From assembly GCF_041504345.1 (NCBI RefSeq), contig NZ_CP167894.1, positions 3,162,001 to 3,226,000 on the forward strand: a stretch of DNA of 64,000 nucleotides. Reading direction: 5' to 3'. Origin of the DNA: Vibrio sp. BS-M-Sm-2. GTDB taxonomy: Bacteria; Pseudomonadota; Gammaproteobacteria; Enterobacterales; Vibrionaceae. The notes beneath the pieces are model-generated. The model had not been told where the DNA came from. It did not search any database and was given only the letters and a program-made list of their open reading frames with translations. A program made the translations under genes and the position numbers. Numbering within the stretch: the stretch's first letter is position 1; each line of letters opens with the position of its first letter. Positions 8,250 through 16,825 of the stretch are shown one piece after another.

Positions 8250-9848
8250 ATGCAAGATCTAACCAATCAGGTAAAGATATTAACGTCTTTTATTTCTGCC
8301 GCTTTGATGTCTGGCTGCACGGTGATAGAGCTGCCGGTATCCGAAAGTGCTGACTTAGCTCAAACTGAAAAACCGATCGTGCTATCCCATGCTCCAGTTA
8401 CTTTAAGTCCAGACTGGCAATTGGTGTGGGAAGACCAGTTTGAAGGCGAGCAATTAAATAAACGTAATTGGTCATTAGAAGTGAACTGTTGGGGAGGAGG
8501 GAACAATGAACAACAGTGCTACACGGATGATTCTAATAACGCATTTGTTAAAGATGGCTTTTTACACATTGTCGCGCTGAAGCAAAGTCATACTGGGCCT
8601 GACAATGCCGAAGGTACGATTGGCGGAGCAACTAAAACACTCCCTTATACTTCTGCGAGGTTGAGCACAAAAGACAAGCGTGACACCAAATATGGCCGTT
8701 ATGAAATCAGAGCAAAGTTACCTGGTGGACAAGGTTCATGGCCCGCAATTTGGATGCTGCCAACCGACAATAAATACGGCACATGGGCAGCTTCTGGCGA
8801 AATCGATATTATGGAAGCGGTTAACCTAAACACACTTTCAGATGCGGCGGGAGCGAAAAATGATGATCTAGAGAGCCGAGTCTATGGGACGTTACATTAC
8901 GGACGAAATTGGCCAGACAATGTTTATAAAGGGCAGGCCGCGATATTGCCAAATGGTGTGAACCCTACTGATGGATTCCATACATACGCGATTGAGTGGG
9001 AAGAAGGTGAAATTCGTTGGTATGTAGACAATATTCATTACGCGACTCAAACTCAAGAGGGCTGGTACAGCCAATATGAAGCGGAAGAAGGGAAACTCAT
9101 TAATGCGAGTGGAGCAGCTCCGTTTGATGAAAAGTTTCATTTGTTATTGAACTTGGCTGTCGGTGGGGCGTGGTCAGCGAACGCAAATGATAAAGGCATC
9201 GACGAAGGTTTGTTTCCGAAAACAATGCTAGTTGATTCAGTAAAGGTATACCGTTGTAAGGTTGATCGTTGGAAAGGAAAAGGGTGTGCAAGTCGCTCTG
9301 AACATGCAATACAAGTGATAGGGCACGAAGCTCCAGAGATCTTAGCAACCGATGATAGTTATGCTGATGGACCAACGTTGGAGATTTTTACCGAAACTCT
9401 TAACGCAAGCTTGGCTTATGCAAGTTATGACCCATTGGATATTGTTGACTATCTAGAGGTGACCGAACCAGATCGTGGAACAGTGCTACAAGTGAATAAG
9501 AAAGAAGGTTCAGGAAATATCTATTTTCGTTCTCCTGTAACAGATGTGACACATTGGCAAGAAACGGGTGAACTGGTCTTTGATTTGAAAGTTGAGAGTA
9601 TGGCCGACGGGGTTGAACTATTGGTTAAGATGGACAGTGGCTGGCCGAAAACAAGTGACTATACCGTGCCGCTATCAGCAATGAATGAATGGAAGACGGT
9701 ACGTATTCCAATCGCTGACATTTTAAAGAGAGACAACCGTTTTGCTGGTGGGAATCAAGCTGATCCAACAATGATCACTAACCTTTTAGTGTTTGAGCCT
9801 CAAGGAGAAATGAGTTTTAAACTAGATAATATTCGATTTGAAAAGTAA
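8250..9848 (+). CDS. GH16 endo-beta-1,3-glucanase (laminarinase) lipoprotein
   Basis: The protein has 532 residues, with an N-terminal hydrophobic segment ending in the lipobox-like LMSGC (Cys about residue 23), so it is probably lipid-anchored in the outer membrane. The GH16 catalytic domain spans about residues 50-345. The signature GEIDIMEA near 183-190 supplies the nucleophile and acid/base glutamates, and its EIDIME spacing fits laminarinase-type members. A second beta-rich region (about 370-532) resembles carbohydrate-binding or galactose-binding-like modules. ATG 8250 has AAGGAG 6 bases upstream; the longer GTG 8232 frame is less likely. Role: depolymerising extracellular beta-1,3-glucan to oligosaccharides. 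Confidence 0.9.
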   Translation: MQDLTNQVKILTSFISAALMSGCTVIELPVSESADLAQTEKPIVLSHAPVTLSPDWQLVWEDQFEGEQLNKRNWSLEVNCWGGGNNEQQCYTDDSNNAFVKDGFLHIVALKQSHTGPDNAEGTIGGATKTLPYTSARLSTKDKRDTKYGRYEIRAKLPGGQGSWPAIWMLPTDNKYGTWAASGEIDIMEAVNLNTLSDAAGAKNDDLESRVYGTLHYGRNWPDNVYKGQAAILPNGVNPTDGFHTYAIEWEEGEIRWYVDNIHYATQTQEGWYSQYEAEEGKLINASGAAPFDEKFHLLLNLAVGGAWSANANDKGIDEGLFPKTMLVDSVKVYRCKVDRWKGKGCASRSEHAIQVIGHEAPEILATDDSYADGPTLEIFTETLNASLAYASYDPLDIVDYLEVTEPDRGTVLQVNKKEGSGNIYFRSPVTDVTHWQETGELVFDLKVESMADGVELLVKMDSGWPKTSDYTVPLSAMNEWKTVRIPIADILKRDNRFAGGNQADPTMITNLLVFEPQGEMSFKLDNIRFEK

Positions 9849-9886
9849 GCCTGTTAACAAAAGGGCTTGAATAAAAGTCTGAATAT

Positions 9887-9918
9887 AAAGGGAACATACA
9901 ATGTATGTTCCCTTTTTT
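9887..9918 (+). terminator. Rho-independent terminator after GH16
   Basis: A 13-bp perfect stem (AAAGGGAACATAC with GTATGTTCCCTTT) and a 3-base loop are followed by a T run. It separates the GH16 gene from the porin gene, so they are separate transcription units. Confidence 0.92.
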
Positions 9919-10085
9919 ATTTCGACGATTATTTGAGGAAGACAACCGACGGTGTATTTCGAAACTGGTTCTGAGTGATTGAACGGAGCAATTCGTCTTT
10001 AATATGTGAACAGTGACATTTTACTTGGTTCCATGATTGTTCAAACAAAATACTTAACATCTCTATTTTTGTGACTCACGCATAA

Positions 10086-10097
10086 GAAAGCGCTTTC
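10086..10097. promoter_or_regulatory. LacI-family operator GAAAGCGCTTTC, distal porin site
   Basis: Perfect palindrome with the extended form AAGAAAGCGCTTTCTT (10084-10099). Its centre lies 173 bp from that of the proximal site at 10259, which would allow repressor tetramer looping. Confidence 0.78.
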
Positions 10098-10258
10098 TTT
10101 GGTGGGGTTGATCACGGTTTATATTCACGAGATCGATTTATACTCTTTCCATACCAACTGAGCGGTTAAAGCCAATAAGGTTAAGAGTGCATAGTGAATG
10201 TGGGCTTAGATTTGATCTTCTTTAAATCTGTTCGATTGGTTTTTTTAAGAAAAATAAA

Positions 10259-10270
10259 GAAAGCGCTTTC
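10259..10270. promoter_or_regulatory. LacI-family operator GAAAGCGCTTTC, proximal porin site
   Basis: Perfect palindrome (extended form 10257-10272) ending 34 bp before the porin start codon. A TATAAT hexamer follows at 10281-10286, so the operator would cover the -35 area of that promoter and block it directly. Confidence 0.8.
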
Positions 10271-10304
10271 TTTGTGAAAGTATAATTTGGAACATGGAGT
10301 TATT

Positions 10305-11636
10305 ATGAAACTTTCTAAGCTTACCCTTGCTTGTTTAGTCGCTACAGCTGGCTTGTCTACTGCACCTGCTGTACATGCCGAAAAATCGGATGGATTTGAA
10401 TTTCACGGTTATTTCCGTGCTGGTGTTCTATTCAGTGAAAATGATGATTTTAAACGAGCAAAGTTCCCAGCATCTAAAGAGCGTTTAGGTCGATTGGGTG
10501 TTGAGTCGGATAGCCACTTTGAAGTTGCACTGCAGAAAAATTTTGAGAATGACGGTGGTCAGAAAATTCGAATCAAAACACGAGCAGCAGCCAACAATGC
10601 GGAATATGCAACCAACCAACTTGGTGCCAATGCCGATGCAACCAACAGCGAAATTGGTATGGCAGAAACTTTTGTCGAGTTTGAAGGTGTATCTGAAACC
10701 GGTGTTGTATGGGGTGGTAAGCGCTTTTATGGTAAAGATAATTACATCTTTATGACCGACTTTTTCTACACGGATATGTCAGGTACTGGTGTTGGTATTG
10801 AAGGTGTTGAGCTAGGTGGTAATAAGTGGGACTTTGCTTATATTGCAAGCGATGACTCTGGCGATACAAGTTTCTGGGGTGACAGCAACAACATCATGCA
10901 TGCACTTCATGCTGGCGTGAACTTTGGCAGTGTTGAGCTTCACGCTATGGCTAAGTATATGCCAGACAATATGGTCGATTTAGGTTTTGGTAATGGCCCA
11001 GAAGCATTCGCTGAGAATGGCTATGAAATGACGGCAATTGTTCACACTGAGTCTGTCTTTGGGTTGTCAGATAAAGGTTTTACAAAATACATCGCGCAGG
11101 CTGGTAAAGGCTTAGGTTCAGGTAACCTTTTAGGCGGTACTCTTACGACTTACAACACGTACAAGCCTGGTAGCGACTATCAAAGTTGGTTAACGACAGG
11201 CACGGGCTGTGGTACGTCTTGTTTGAAGGCTGTTGATGAAAACGATGTATCGCTACGTGCTTTAGCATGGGGTGGGTACTTTTTTGAAAATGGTGTGAAT
11301 ATTTTCCACTCTCTTCAAACCCAGTACAACGATTTTGACAATGGTGACACAGACGGCTGGGTATCAGCAATGGTGCGACCAACGTTCCCAATTTCAGAAA
11401 ACTTCTTTATCGCTACCGAAGCTGGTTACATGTACAACTACGAAGACCGTAATGGTGAGTCAAAGAATTCTTATGATTACAAGCTAACAGTAGCACCGAC
11501 TCTAGTTGTGCACTCTGGCTTCGGTCCATCTCCAGAAATTCGCTTCATGGCATCTTACCTTGATGGTGAAATGCAAGATGGTACGGGTAAAGAGGGCGAC
11601 TTTGTTGTAGGTATTCAAGCTGACATGTGGTGGTAG
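10305..11636 (+). CDS. LamB/maltoporin-family outer-membrane glycoporin
   Basis: The protein has 443 residues with a clear Sec signal peptide (cleavage after APAVHA, about residue 25). Maltoporin-family marks are the start of the mature chain (FEFHGYFRAG), the RLGRLGVESD segment of an early beta-strand, and a terminal strand ending in ADMWW. ATG 10305 follows GGAG at 10296-10299; the longer TTG frame from 10287 lacks this. LamB-type trimers let linear gluco-oligosaccharides diffuse across the outer membrane. The two LacI-type operators upstream, and a MalM-like gene with the same operator at 16.8 kb, suggest it serves the glucan locus rather than maltodextrin. Confidence 0.9.
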   Translation: MKLSKLTLACLVATAGLSTAPAVHAEKSDGFEFHGYFRAGVLFSENDDFKRAKFPASKERLGRLGVESDSHFEVALQKNFENDGGQKIRIKTRAAANNAEYATNQLGANADATNSEIGMAETFVEFEGVSETGVVWGGKRFYGKDNYIFMTDFFYTDMSGTGVGIEGVELGGNKWDFAYIASDDSGDTSFWGDSNNIMHALHAGVNFGSVELHAMAKYMPDNMVDLGFGNGPEAFAENGYEMTAIVHTESVFGLSDKGFTKYIAQAGKGLGSGNLLGGTLTTYNTYKPGSDYQSWLTTGTGCGTSCLKAVDENDVSLRALAWGGYFFENGVNIFHSLQTQYNDFDNGDTDGWVSAMVRPTFPISENFFIATEAGYMYNYEDRNGESKNSYDYKLTVAPTLVVHSGFGPSPEIRFMASYLDGEMQDGTGKEGDFVVGIQADMWW

Positions 11637-11661
11637 AATTTTTTACCTTAGGGTCTTAAGT

Positions 11662-11728
11662 GATATCGAGCATACCGGGGGAGTGGTATGACGGCCTTGC
11701 CTTTAGGGCGGGCAAGGTTCTCGATATC
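11662..11728 (+). ncRNA. Predicted three-way-junction RNA in the porin 3' region
   Basis: Three perfect helices nest in 67 bases. P1 is GATATCGAG (11662-11670) with CTCGATATC (11720-11728). P2 is CATACC (11671-11676) with GGTATG (11685-11690). P3 is CCTTGCC (11695-11701) with GGCAAGG (11711-11717). Loops are GGGGGAGT and TTTAGGGCG; joiners are 0, 4 and 2 bases. It lies 25 bases after the porin stop, and a terminator follows at 11847-11873, so it may be part of the porin 3' untranslated region or a separate small RNA. I cannot match it to a known RNA family. Confidence 0.5.
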
Positions 11729-11846
11729 CTATTTATTGCAATAGTTGAGCTCTTTCCTAGCAGCACAAAGAGTTTCATTTTTATTGCTATGAGTCTTCCA
11801 TATTTGAGTTTCGTTTCAAATGTGTTCTTGCCAAAGATACTCATCG

Positions 11847-11873
11847 ACCGCTTCGAAAGGAGCGGTTTTTTTA
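11847..11873 (+). terminator. Rho-independent terminator of the porin transcript or downstream RNA
   Basis: The stem is ACCGCTTC with GGAGCGGT (one G-U pair), with a GAAA tetraloop and then a run of T. It lies about 210 bases beyond the porin stop, leaving a long structured 3' region. Confidence 0.85.
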
Positions 11874-11893
11874 TGTGTGACATATCTAATCTT

Positions 11894-11921
11894 TTAAGGC
11901 TTAAGGCTTAAGGTTTAAGGG
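11894..11921. repeat. Heptamer tandem array, four units of TTAAGGN
   Basis: Units are TTAAGGC, TTAAGGC, TTAAGGT and TTAAGGG. The array lies 8 bases beyond the stop of the AraC-type gene on the minus strand. Two other 7-base arrays in the window sit in the same position relative to minus-strand genes. Confidence 0.8.
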
Positions 11922-11929
11922 GGAAAGGG

Positions 11930-12808
11930 TTATGAGTTATGGGAAGAATGTTGCTTTCTAAATTCGCGAGGGCTGCATCCATTTTGGGCCTTAAAACATT
12001 TGGAGAAATAGTTGCTGTCAGAAAAGCCGCAAGACTCAGCAATGTGTTGGATGCTTTTGTTGTCGTTTAATAATAAGGATGCCGAGTGTCGAATTTGAAG
12101 GTCTTTGACGTATTGGTTTGGGGATGTATTTAAAAACTGCCTGAATAACCTTTCTAGTTGCCGCTTGCTGATATAGGCCGCTTGCGCAATGGTTTCTGTA
12201 TCTAATCCTACTTCTTTGTAATGACGGTCAATATGTGCGAGAGCACGGCTCAATGCCAGGGTTGTTTTTGGTAAGCTATGGGTCTGTTCTTGATATCGCC
12301 GAGCAAGTTCTATCGCAAGTTGCTGCATTGTGCTCGTCAATATGATTTCAAACCCCTGTTCTGCGTTGTCGTATTCCGATTTGATTTGTTGTAGAAGTCC
12401 ATTGATTCGTTTCAACTGAGAAAGTGATAACGTAAGCTTTGCTTGATATTCAGATGCTTGTCGAGCAATTGGTTCTACCTTGAAAAGCGCTTGATAACCT
12501 GGCATTTGACGCATTGAAGGTACCTCAAAAAAAGGCAATGCCGTATCAAACATCAAGTTTACAATCTTCAGTTTATTTACTTCACAAAATCCATGTTCAA
12601 TATCCCCATTAATAACAAATACATCTCCTGTACTTAAAGGGTAAGTGTGGCTAGCTACCGTATGCTTTCCACTACCACTCACAACTAAGAAAAGTTCAGA
12701 AAAGTCATGGCTATGTACGTCAAAGTCGAAATCGTGATGACCATCGACATAGGCAAATTTGATCTGAGGATATCTTTGATGACTTTGGAGTCTAAACTTG
12801 GTTTTCAT
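11930..12808 (-). CDS. AraC-family transcriptional regulator with cupin sensor domain
   Basis: The protein has 292 residues. An N-terminal cupin-like ligand domain spans about residues 15-90 (HDFDFDVHSHDFSELFLV, then PLSTGDVFVINGDIEHGF). The C-terminal AraC domain has two helix-turn-helix motifs, about residues 190-285 (ETIAQAAYISKRQLERLF, and IAESCGFSDSNYFSKCFK). This layout is common in RhaS/MelR-like sugar regulators. It is divergent from the GH3 beta-glucosidase gene, which has no LacI-type operator, so it is a likely activator of that gene. The inducer is not known. Confidence 0.9.
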   Translation of the reverse strand: MKTKFRLQSHQRYPQIKFAYVDGHHDFDFDVHSHDFSELFLVVSGSGKHTVASHTYPLSTGDVFVINGDIEHGFCEVNKLKIVNLMFDTALPFFEVPSMRQMPGYQALFKVEPIARQASEYQAKLTLSLSQLKRINGLLQQIKSEYDNAEQGFEIILTSTMQQLAIELARRYQEQTHSLPKTTLALSRALAHIDRHYKEVGLDTETIAQAAYISKRQLERLFRQFLNTSPNQYVKDLQIRHSASLLLNDNKSIQHIAESCGFSDSNYFSKCFKAQNGCSPREFRKQHSSHNS

Positions 12809-12950
12809 GTCGCTATTTTACCTATTTCTGTCGCTTGTTTGGTAGTTACACGCCGTGGTTAAGATTACTATTTTTTGAACAAAGACAATATTAACTTTTA
12901 GAGCGAGAGGCCAAATTTTTGCTCTAAGTAAAAAAATAGTAGGACTTTAA

Positions 12951-15764
12951 ATGAATACTGTGGAAATTCTCGAAGCACAGAAGCAGCTTGCACCCATAAG
13001 TCGACAAGCGGCTACTGAGGGCATTGTGCTACTAAAAAATAGTGATTCAATATTGCCATTGCAGGCTAGTGATACGGTGTCTCTTTTTGGTCGCTGTCAG
13101 ATTGATACCTACCGAAGTGGCACTGGATCTGGTGGAGCGGTGAATGTCCCTTATTCAGTTAATGCATTACAGGGCTTGTATGAGAATCCAAACATCAATC
13201 TTAATCTCAGTTTGGTGGAGGTATACCAACGTTGGGTCAAGGATAACCCGTTCAATGACGGCGGTGGTGGTTGGGCAGCTGAACCTTGGTTTCAAGATGA
13301 AATGCCTCTTTCAGCTTCTGTTGTGATGGATGCCGCCGCCAAATCTAACAAAGCCGTTATTTTTATCGGTCGAACAGCTGGTGAGGATCAAGATAATGCA
13401 CAGCAGCAAGGCAGTTACAATTTAACCGCCCTCGAAATGCAAATGTTGGAGAAAGTGACGGAACATTTTGATGATGTCATTGTGATACTGAACGTGACCA
13501 ACATTATTGATATGTCATGGGTAAGCTCACTCAAAGATGCAAGGTCGATCAAGGCAATTTTGTATAGCTGGGCTGCAGGCATGGAAGGTGGGCATGCACT
13601 TGCGGATGTTTTATCAGGTGATGTTAGCCCGAGTGGACGTTTGACCGACACTATTGCGCACTCTTTATCTGATTACCCTTCCAGCGCTAGCTTCGGAAAT
13701 AAAGAGCGTAATCTGTACCAAGAAGATATCTATGTCGGGTATCGGTATTTTGAAACTTTCAATCTTAAAGCTGTTCAATTTGAGTTTGGTTTTGGGCTGT
13801 CCTACACCCGCTTTTCCAATCAATTAAATGCGCTAACGATTCTTGGTTCTGGCTCTGAACAAGAGTTGGTATTTGATATTGAAGTTAAAAACATAGGTGA
13901 GAAATACAGTGGCAAGGATGTTGTTCAATTATATGTTGAAGCGCCTCAAGGTCATCTTGGTAAGCCAACACGAGCACTGATCGGGTTTGTGAAAACACCG
14001 ACCTTGGACCCGCAAGAAACGGTGTGTTTGACAATTTCATGTCCTCTATCTTCCTTCGCATCATTTGATGACTGCGGTAAAACGGGACACCCAAATAGTT
14101 ACGTACTTGAAGCTGGAGAATATCACTTTTATCTAGGAGGAAGTGTTCGCCAAGCAAAGCTTGTTAGTGAGAGCGTTAAAATAGAAGAGCTGTTGGTTGT
14201 TGAGCAATTAACGGAAGCACTTGCTCCTGTCACCGGATTTAAGAGATTGATCCCCAAAGGCAACGTGGAAAATGGTGCTTACAGTTACGATTACGAATCT
14301 GTGCCGCTACGAACTATAGATTTGAGTAAACGTATTCTGAATGAGCTTCCAAGTTCTATTCCTCTTAGTGAAGATACGGGCATTCGTTTACTGGATGTTA
14401 AGCAGGGGCGAGCGGACATTGACGAATTTATCTCGCAAATGACCGTAAAGCAGTTAGCGACAATTGTTCGTGGTGAAGGTATGTGCAGTCCTAAGGTGAC
14501 GCCTGGTACTGCTGCTGCTTTTGGTGGTGTTTCGCCGAGCTTGTTTGATTTAGGCATCCCTGTCGTTGCTGCTGCAGATGGTCCGTCTGGTATCCGAATG
14601 GACAGCGGACATAAAGCATCTCAAGTCCCAATTGGTACATTATTAGGCTGTACATGGAACCCGGAGCTGAATGAGAAACTATTTCATTTAGTGGGGAAAG
14701 AGATGCAAGCCAATCATATTGATACGTTGCTTGGTCCTGGGATTAACATCCACCGCCACCCTTTGAATGGTCGAAATTTTGAGTATTTCTCAGAAGATCC
14801 ATTTCTCTCAGGGGTAATAGCTGCATCTCAAACTCTTGGTCTTAAAGCTGCAGGAGTGTCTGGCACAATCAAGCATTTGGTGGCGAATGATCAAGAAACG
14901 TCACGGTTTGATGTTGATAGTGTTGTATCACAGAGAGCGCTTCGTGAGATTCATCTGAAGCCTTTTGAAATAGCGGTAAAACAAGGAGGAGCTTCGAGTG
15001 TTATGACCTCCTACAATCCTATTAATGGTCACTGGGCTGCATCCAATTACGACCTCAATACTACGATTCTTCGGGGGGAGTGGGGTTATAAAGGGATAGT
15101 GATGACGGATTGGTGGGCAAAAATGAATGACCCAATCAAAGGTGGTGCTGAAAGTCGAAGTTACACATCCTTTATGCTTCGCTCTCAAAATGATCTGTAT
15201 ATGGTTGTTGAGCATGATGGTGCGGAAAATAACGTGTCGAATGACGATACGTTACAGGCGCTTGAAAGCGGAACGTTGAGCTTAGGGGAGTTGCAACGAA
15301 GCGCGATGAATATTTGTCGTTTTATTATGGACTCTCCAGCAATGGGGCGCCCATTAGTCGCTTTTGATCCAGTTAAGAGCTTTGAGGCGACTCAAAATCT
15401 TGATAAACAACAGAGTAAAACTGAGGGAGACTTTTGCTCTCTGGCGGCTGAGCAACGTGCAATAGTATTACCACTTAATATCAGAGAAAACCGTAGCATT
15501 GTTTTGGAAGTTAAACAGGCGGGTGTGTATCGATGTGCAGGTATTGTTAACTACGATAGCGGCACCTTGGCTCAATCTGCGTGTAGTTTGAGTTTCAATA
15601 ACGTGTATGCGATGTCTCTATCAGTGAATGGTACTAATGGCGAGACAGTTTCAGTTGAGGGGCTCTCCGTTAAGCTTGATAAAGGCTTTTATTCTTTGGA
15701 TATTGAATTTATCAAATTAGGCTTAGAATTGGAGCAATTAGAATTTTCGTTTATATCTGAATAG
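12951..15764 (+). CDS. GH3 beta-glucosidase with reversed (circularly permuted) domain order
   Basis: A 937-residue protein without a signal peptide, so probably cytoplasmic. The order is unusual. The alpha/beta C-domain comes first (about residues 10-290, opening ISRQAATEGIVLLKNSD and containing GFGLSYTRF near 283). A fibronectin-III-like region follows (about 300-400), and the TIM-barrel N-domain comes last (about 480-770). In the barrel, KHLVANDQETSR lies near 640 and the nucleophile aspartate is in GIVMTDWW near 717. A tail of about 130 residues follows. Known GH3 enzymes of Ruminococcus albus and Butyrivibrio show the same inversion. Likely role: hydrolysing imported glucan oligosaccharides to glucose. 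It is divergent from the AraC-type regulator. Confidence 0.9.
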   Translation: MNTVEILEAQKQLAPISRQAATEGIVLLKNSDSILPLQASDTVSLFGRCQIDTYRSGTGSGGAVNVPYSVNALQGLYENPNINLNLSLVEVYQRWVKDNPFNDGGGGWAAEPWFQDEMPLSASVVMDAAAKSNKAVIFIGRTAGEDQDNAQQQGSYNLTALEMQMLEKVTEHFDDVIVILNVTNIIDMSWVSSLKDARSIKAILYSWAAGMEGGHALADVLSGDVSPSGRLTDTIAHSLSDYPSSASFGNKERNLYQEDIYVGYRYFETFNLKAVQFEFGFGLSYTRFSNQLNALTILGSGSEQELVFDIEVKNIGEKYSGKDVVQLYVEAPQGHLGKPTRALIGFVKTPTLDPQETVCLTISCPLSSFASFDDCGKTGHPNSYVLEAGEYHFYLGGSVRQAKLVSESVKIEELLVVEQLTEALAPVTGFKRLIPKGNVENGAYSYDYESVPLRTIDLSKRILNELPSSIPLSEDTGIRLLDVKQGRADIDEFISQMTVKQLATIVRGEGMCSPKVTPGTAAAFGGVSPSLFDLGIPVVAAADGPSGIRMDSGHKASQVPIGTLLGCTWNPELNEKLFHLVGKEMQANHIDTLLGPGINIHRHPLNGRNFEYFSEDPFLSGVIAASQTLGLKAAGVSGTIKHLVANDQETSRFDVDSVVSQRALREIHLKPFEIAVKQGGASSVMTSYNPINGHWAASNYDLNTTILRGEWGYKGIVMTDWWAKMNDPIKGGAESRSYTSFMLRSQNDLYMVVEHDGAENNVSNDDTLQALESGTLSLGELQRSAMNICRFIMDSPAMGRPLVAFDPVKSFEATQNLDKQQSKTEGDFCSLAAEQRAIVLPLNIRENRSIVLEVKQAGVYRCAGIVNYDSGTLAQSACSLSFNNVYAMSLSVNGTNGETVSVEGLSVKLDKGFYSLDIEFIKLGLELEQLEFSFISE

Positions 15765-15778
15765 GGCTGAGGGATAAC

Positions 15779-15838
15779 AGTCGTTTATTTAACTCTCGTT
15801 GCTCAAAAAAGAGGTAAAGTGAGAGAAAATAAACGACT
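15779..15838. terminator. Long inverted repeat between convergent GH3 and malM-like genes
   Basis: AGTCGTTTATTT (15779-15790) pairs with AAATAAACGACT (15827-15838), and inside it CTCTC (15793-15797) pairs with GAGAG (15821-15825). It sits midway between two convergent genes. No long T run follows, so it may block transcription imperfectly or protect 3' ends. Confidence 0.55.
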
Positions 15839-15852
15839 ACTTTGAGGCTGAG

Positions 15853-16758
15853 TTATTGTGCTTTTTGATATTGCTTCATCGCGTCAACAAAGGAGTTTCG
15901 CATCCCTTCGATTCCTAATCGCTCAGATTCTTCAACGTAAGTCAGTGCTGCACTAAAATCTCCAGATGAAACCGAGTTTTCTATAAGAGTTTGATAAACC
16001 TCTTTCTTATTCAGTGTATTTTCCGTTAATAAATCTGATTGGGCTACGGTTGATTCTGGAATAATTTGTTGAACTCGATTTTGACGGTTTTGTTCTTCAA
16101 CAACGGTGGTTACCGCTGTGAATTTAAAATCAAAGGAGACTTTCCCGATTGCAGCGTGGGGGATGGCGTAGTCCGTGTTATGAGCGATGTTTGCCTGGAT
16201 ATCGCCAGAGCGTATCGCCATATCACTTGGTTTTTCGACAGGAGTTGTTTCCGCGAGTGCTTCGCTGGTTGTGAATACGACCAAGTAAGCAGGAGCCTCG
16301 CCGTTTAAGTAACGTTCTTGCAGTTCTATTTGTGCGCCATATTGTGCACCATCAAGCAGGCTAAGTGGCTGGTATGTGATGCTTTCTTTACCAATAACAT
16401 CTAGCGGCTGGTAATTTTTGTCTAAGACCAAAAGTGACGGAACGAATGCTGAATAATTAGCATTTGAAGTCACTGAAAAACGAATAGCATCTAGTGTTGT
16501 AGGAAGCTTTAGCCCTCCAGCAAAGGATCGGCCAGATTTGAACTCGATTTTAGGGCTTGCTGTGGTGATCGAAACAGATATTTCTTCTGGGTTCGTAATG
16601 CTTTGATATTGAATGGTACTCAGATTTTCGCAGCAGTTTTCGTTATTTTTTAGTGACTCTAGCCCCGGAGAAGTTTTGTGGTAGCTAACCGGTGACTCTG
16701 TCACTGTTGAACAGGCGCTGAGTGCGAATACCGCTGGTAGTATTGCTAAATATTTCAT
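15853..16758 (-). CDS. MalM-like periplasmic lipoprotein
   Basis: The protein has 301 residues. The signal peptide ends in the lipobox ALSAC, so the mature protein is lipid-anchored. The NENCCENLSTIQYQ segment and the following beta-rich domain match the MalM family, the product of the last gene in lamB operons, whose precise function is poorly known. The C-terminal part (about residues 225-300) is helical and may form short TPR-like helices. A perfect LacI-type operator lies 67 bp upstream of the start, linking it to the glucan regulon and to the LamB-type porin at 10.3 kb rather than to maltose genes. Confidence 0.78.
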   Translation of the reverse strand: MKYLAILPAVFALSACSTVTESPVSYHKTSPGLESLKNNENCCENLSTIQYQSITNPEEISVSITTASPKIEFKSGRSFAGGLKLPTTLDAIRFSVTSNANYSAFVPSLLVLDKNYQPLDVIGKESITYQPLSLLDGAQYGAQIELQERYLNGEAPAYLVVFTTSEALAETTPVEKPSDMAIRSGDIQANIAHNTDYAIPHAAIGKVSFDFKFTAVTTVVEEQNRQNRVQQIIPESTVAQSDLLTENTLNKKEVYQTLIENSVSSGDFSAALTYVEESERLGIEGMRNSFVDAMKQYQKAQ

Positions 16759-16825
16759 AATTTCTCACAGTTAAAAAAGCATATCTGATTCAGAGTGCCT
16801 AATTGATAATAGAGATACATTACAA

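Larger units (their letters stand above)
9849..10304. other. Intergenic region before the porin, with terminator and two operators
   Basis: This 456-base gap contains the GH16 terminator (9887-9918) and two perfect LacI-type operators (10086-10097 and 10259-10270). A TATAAT hexamer at 10281-10286, next to the second operator, may be the porin -10 box. No small gene is evident. Confidence 0.6.

Noticed and set aside
11660..11911. Reading frames on both strands after the porin gene (83 and 75 codons)
   Set aside because: They run through perfect RNA helices and a terminator, start without a ribosome site and have no recognisable protein pattern.
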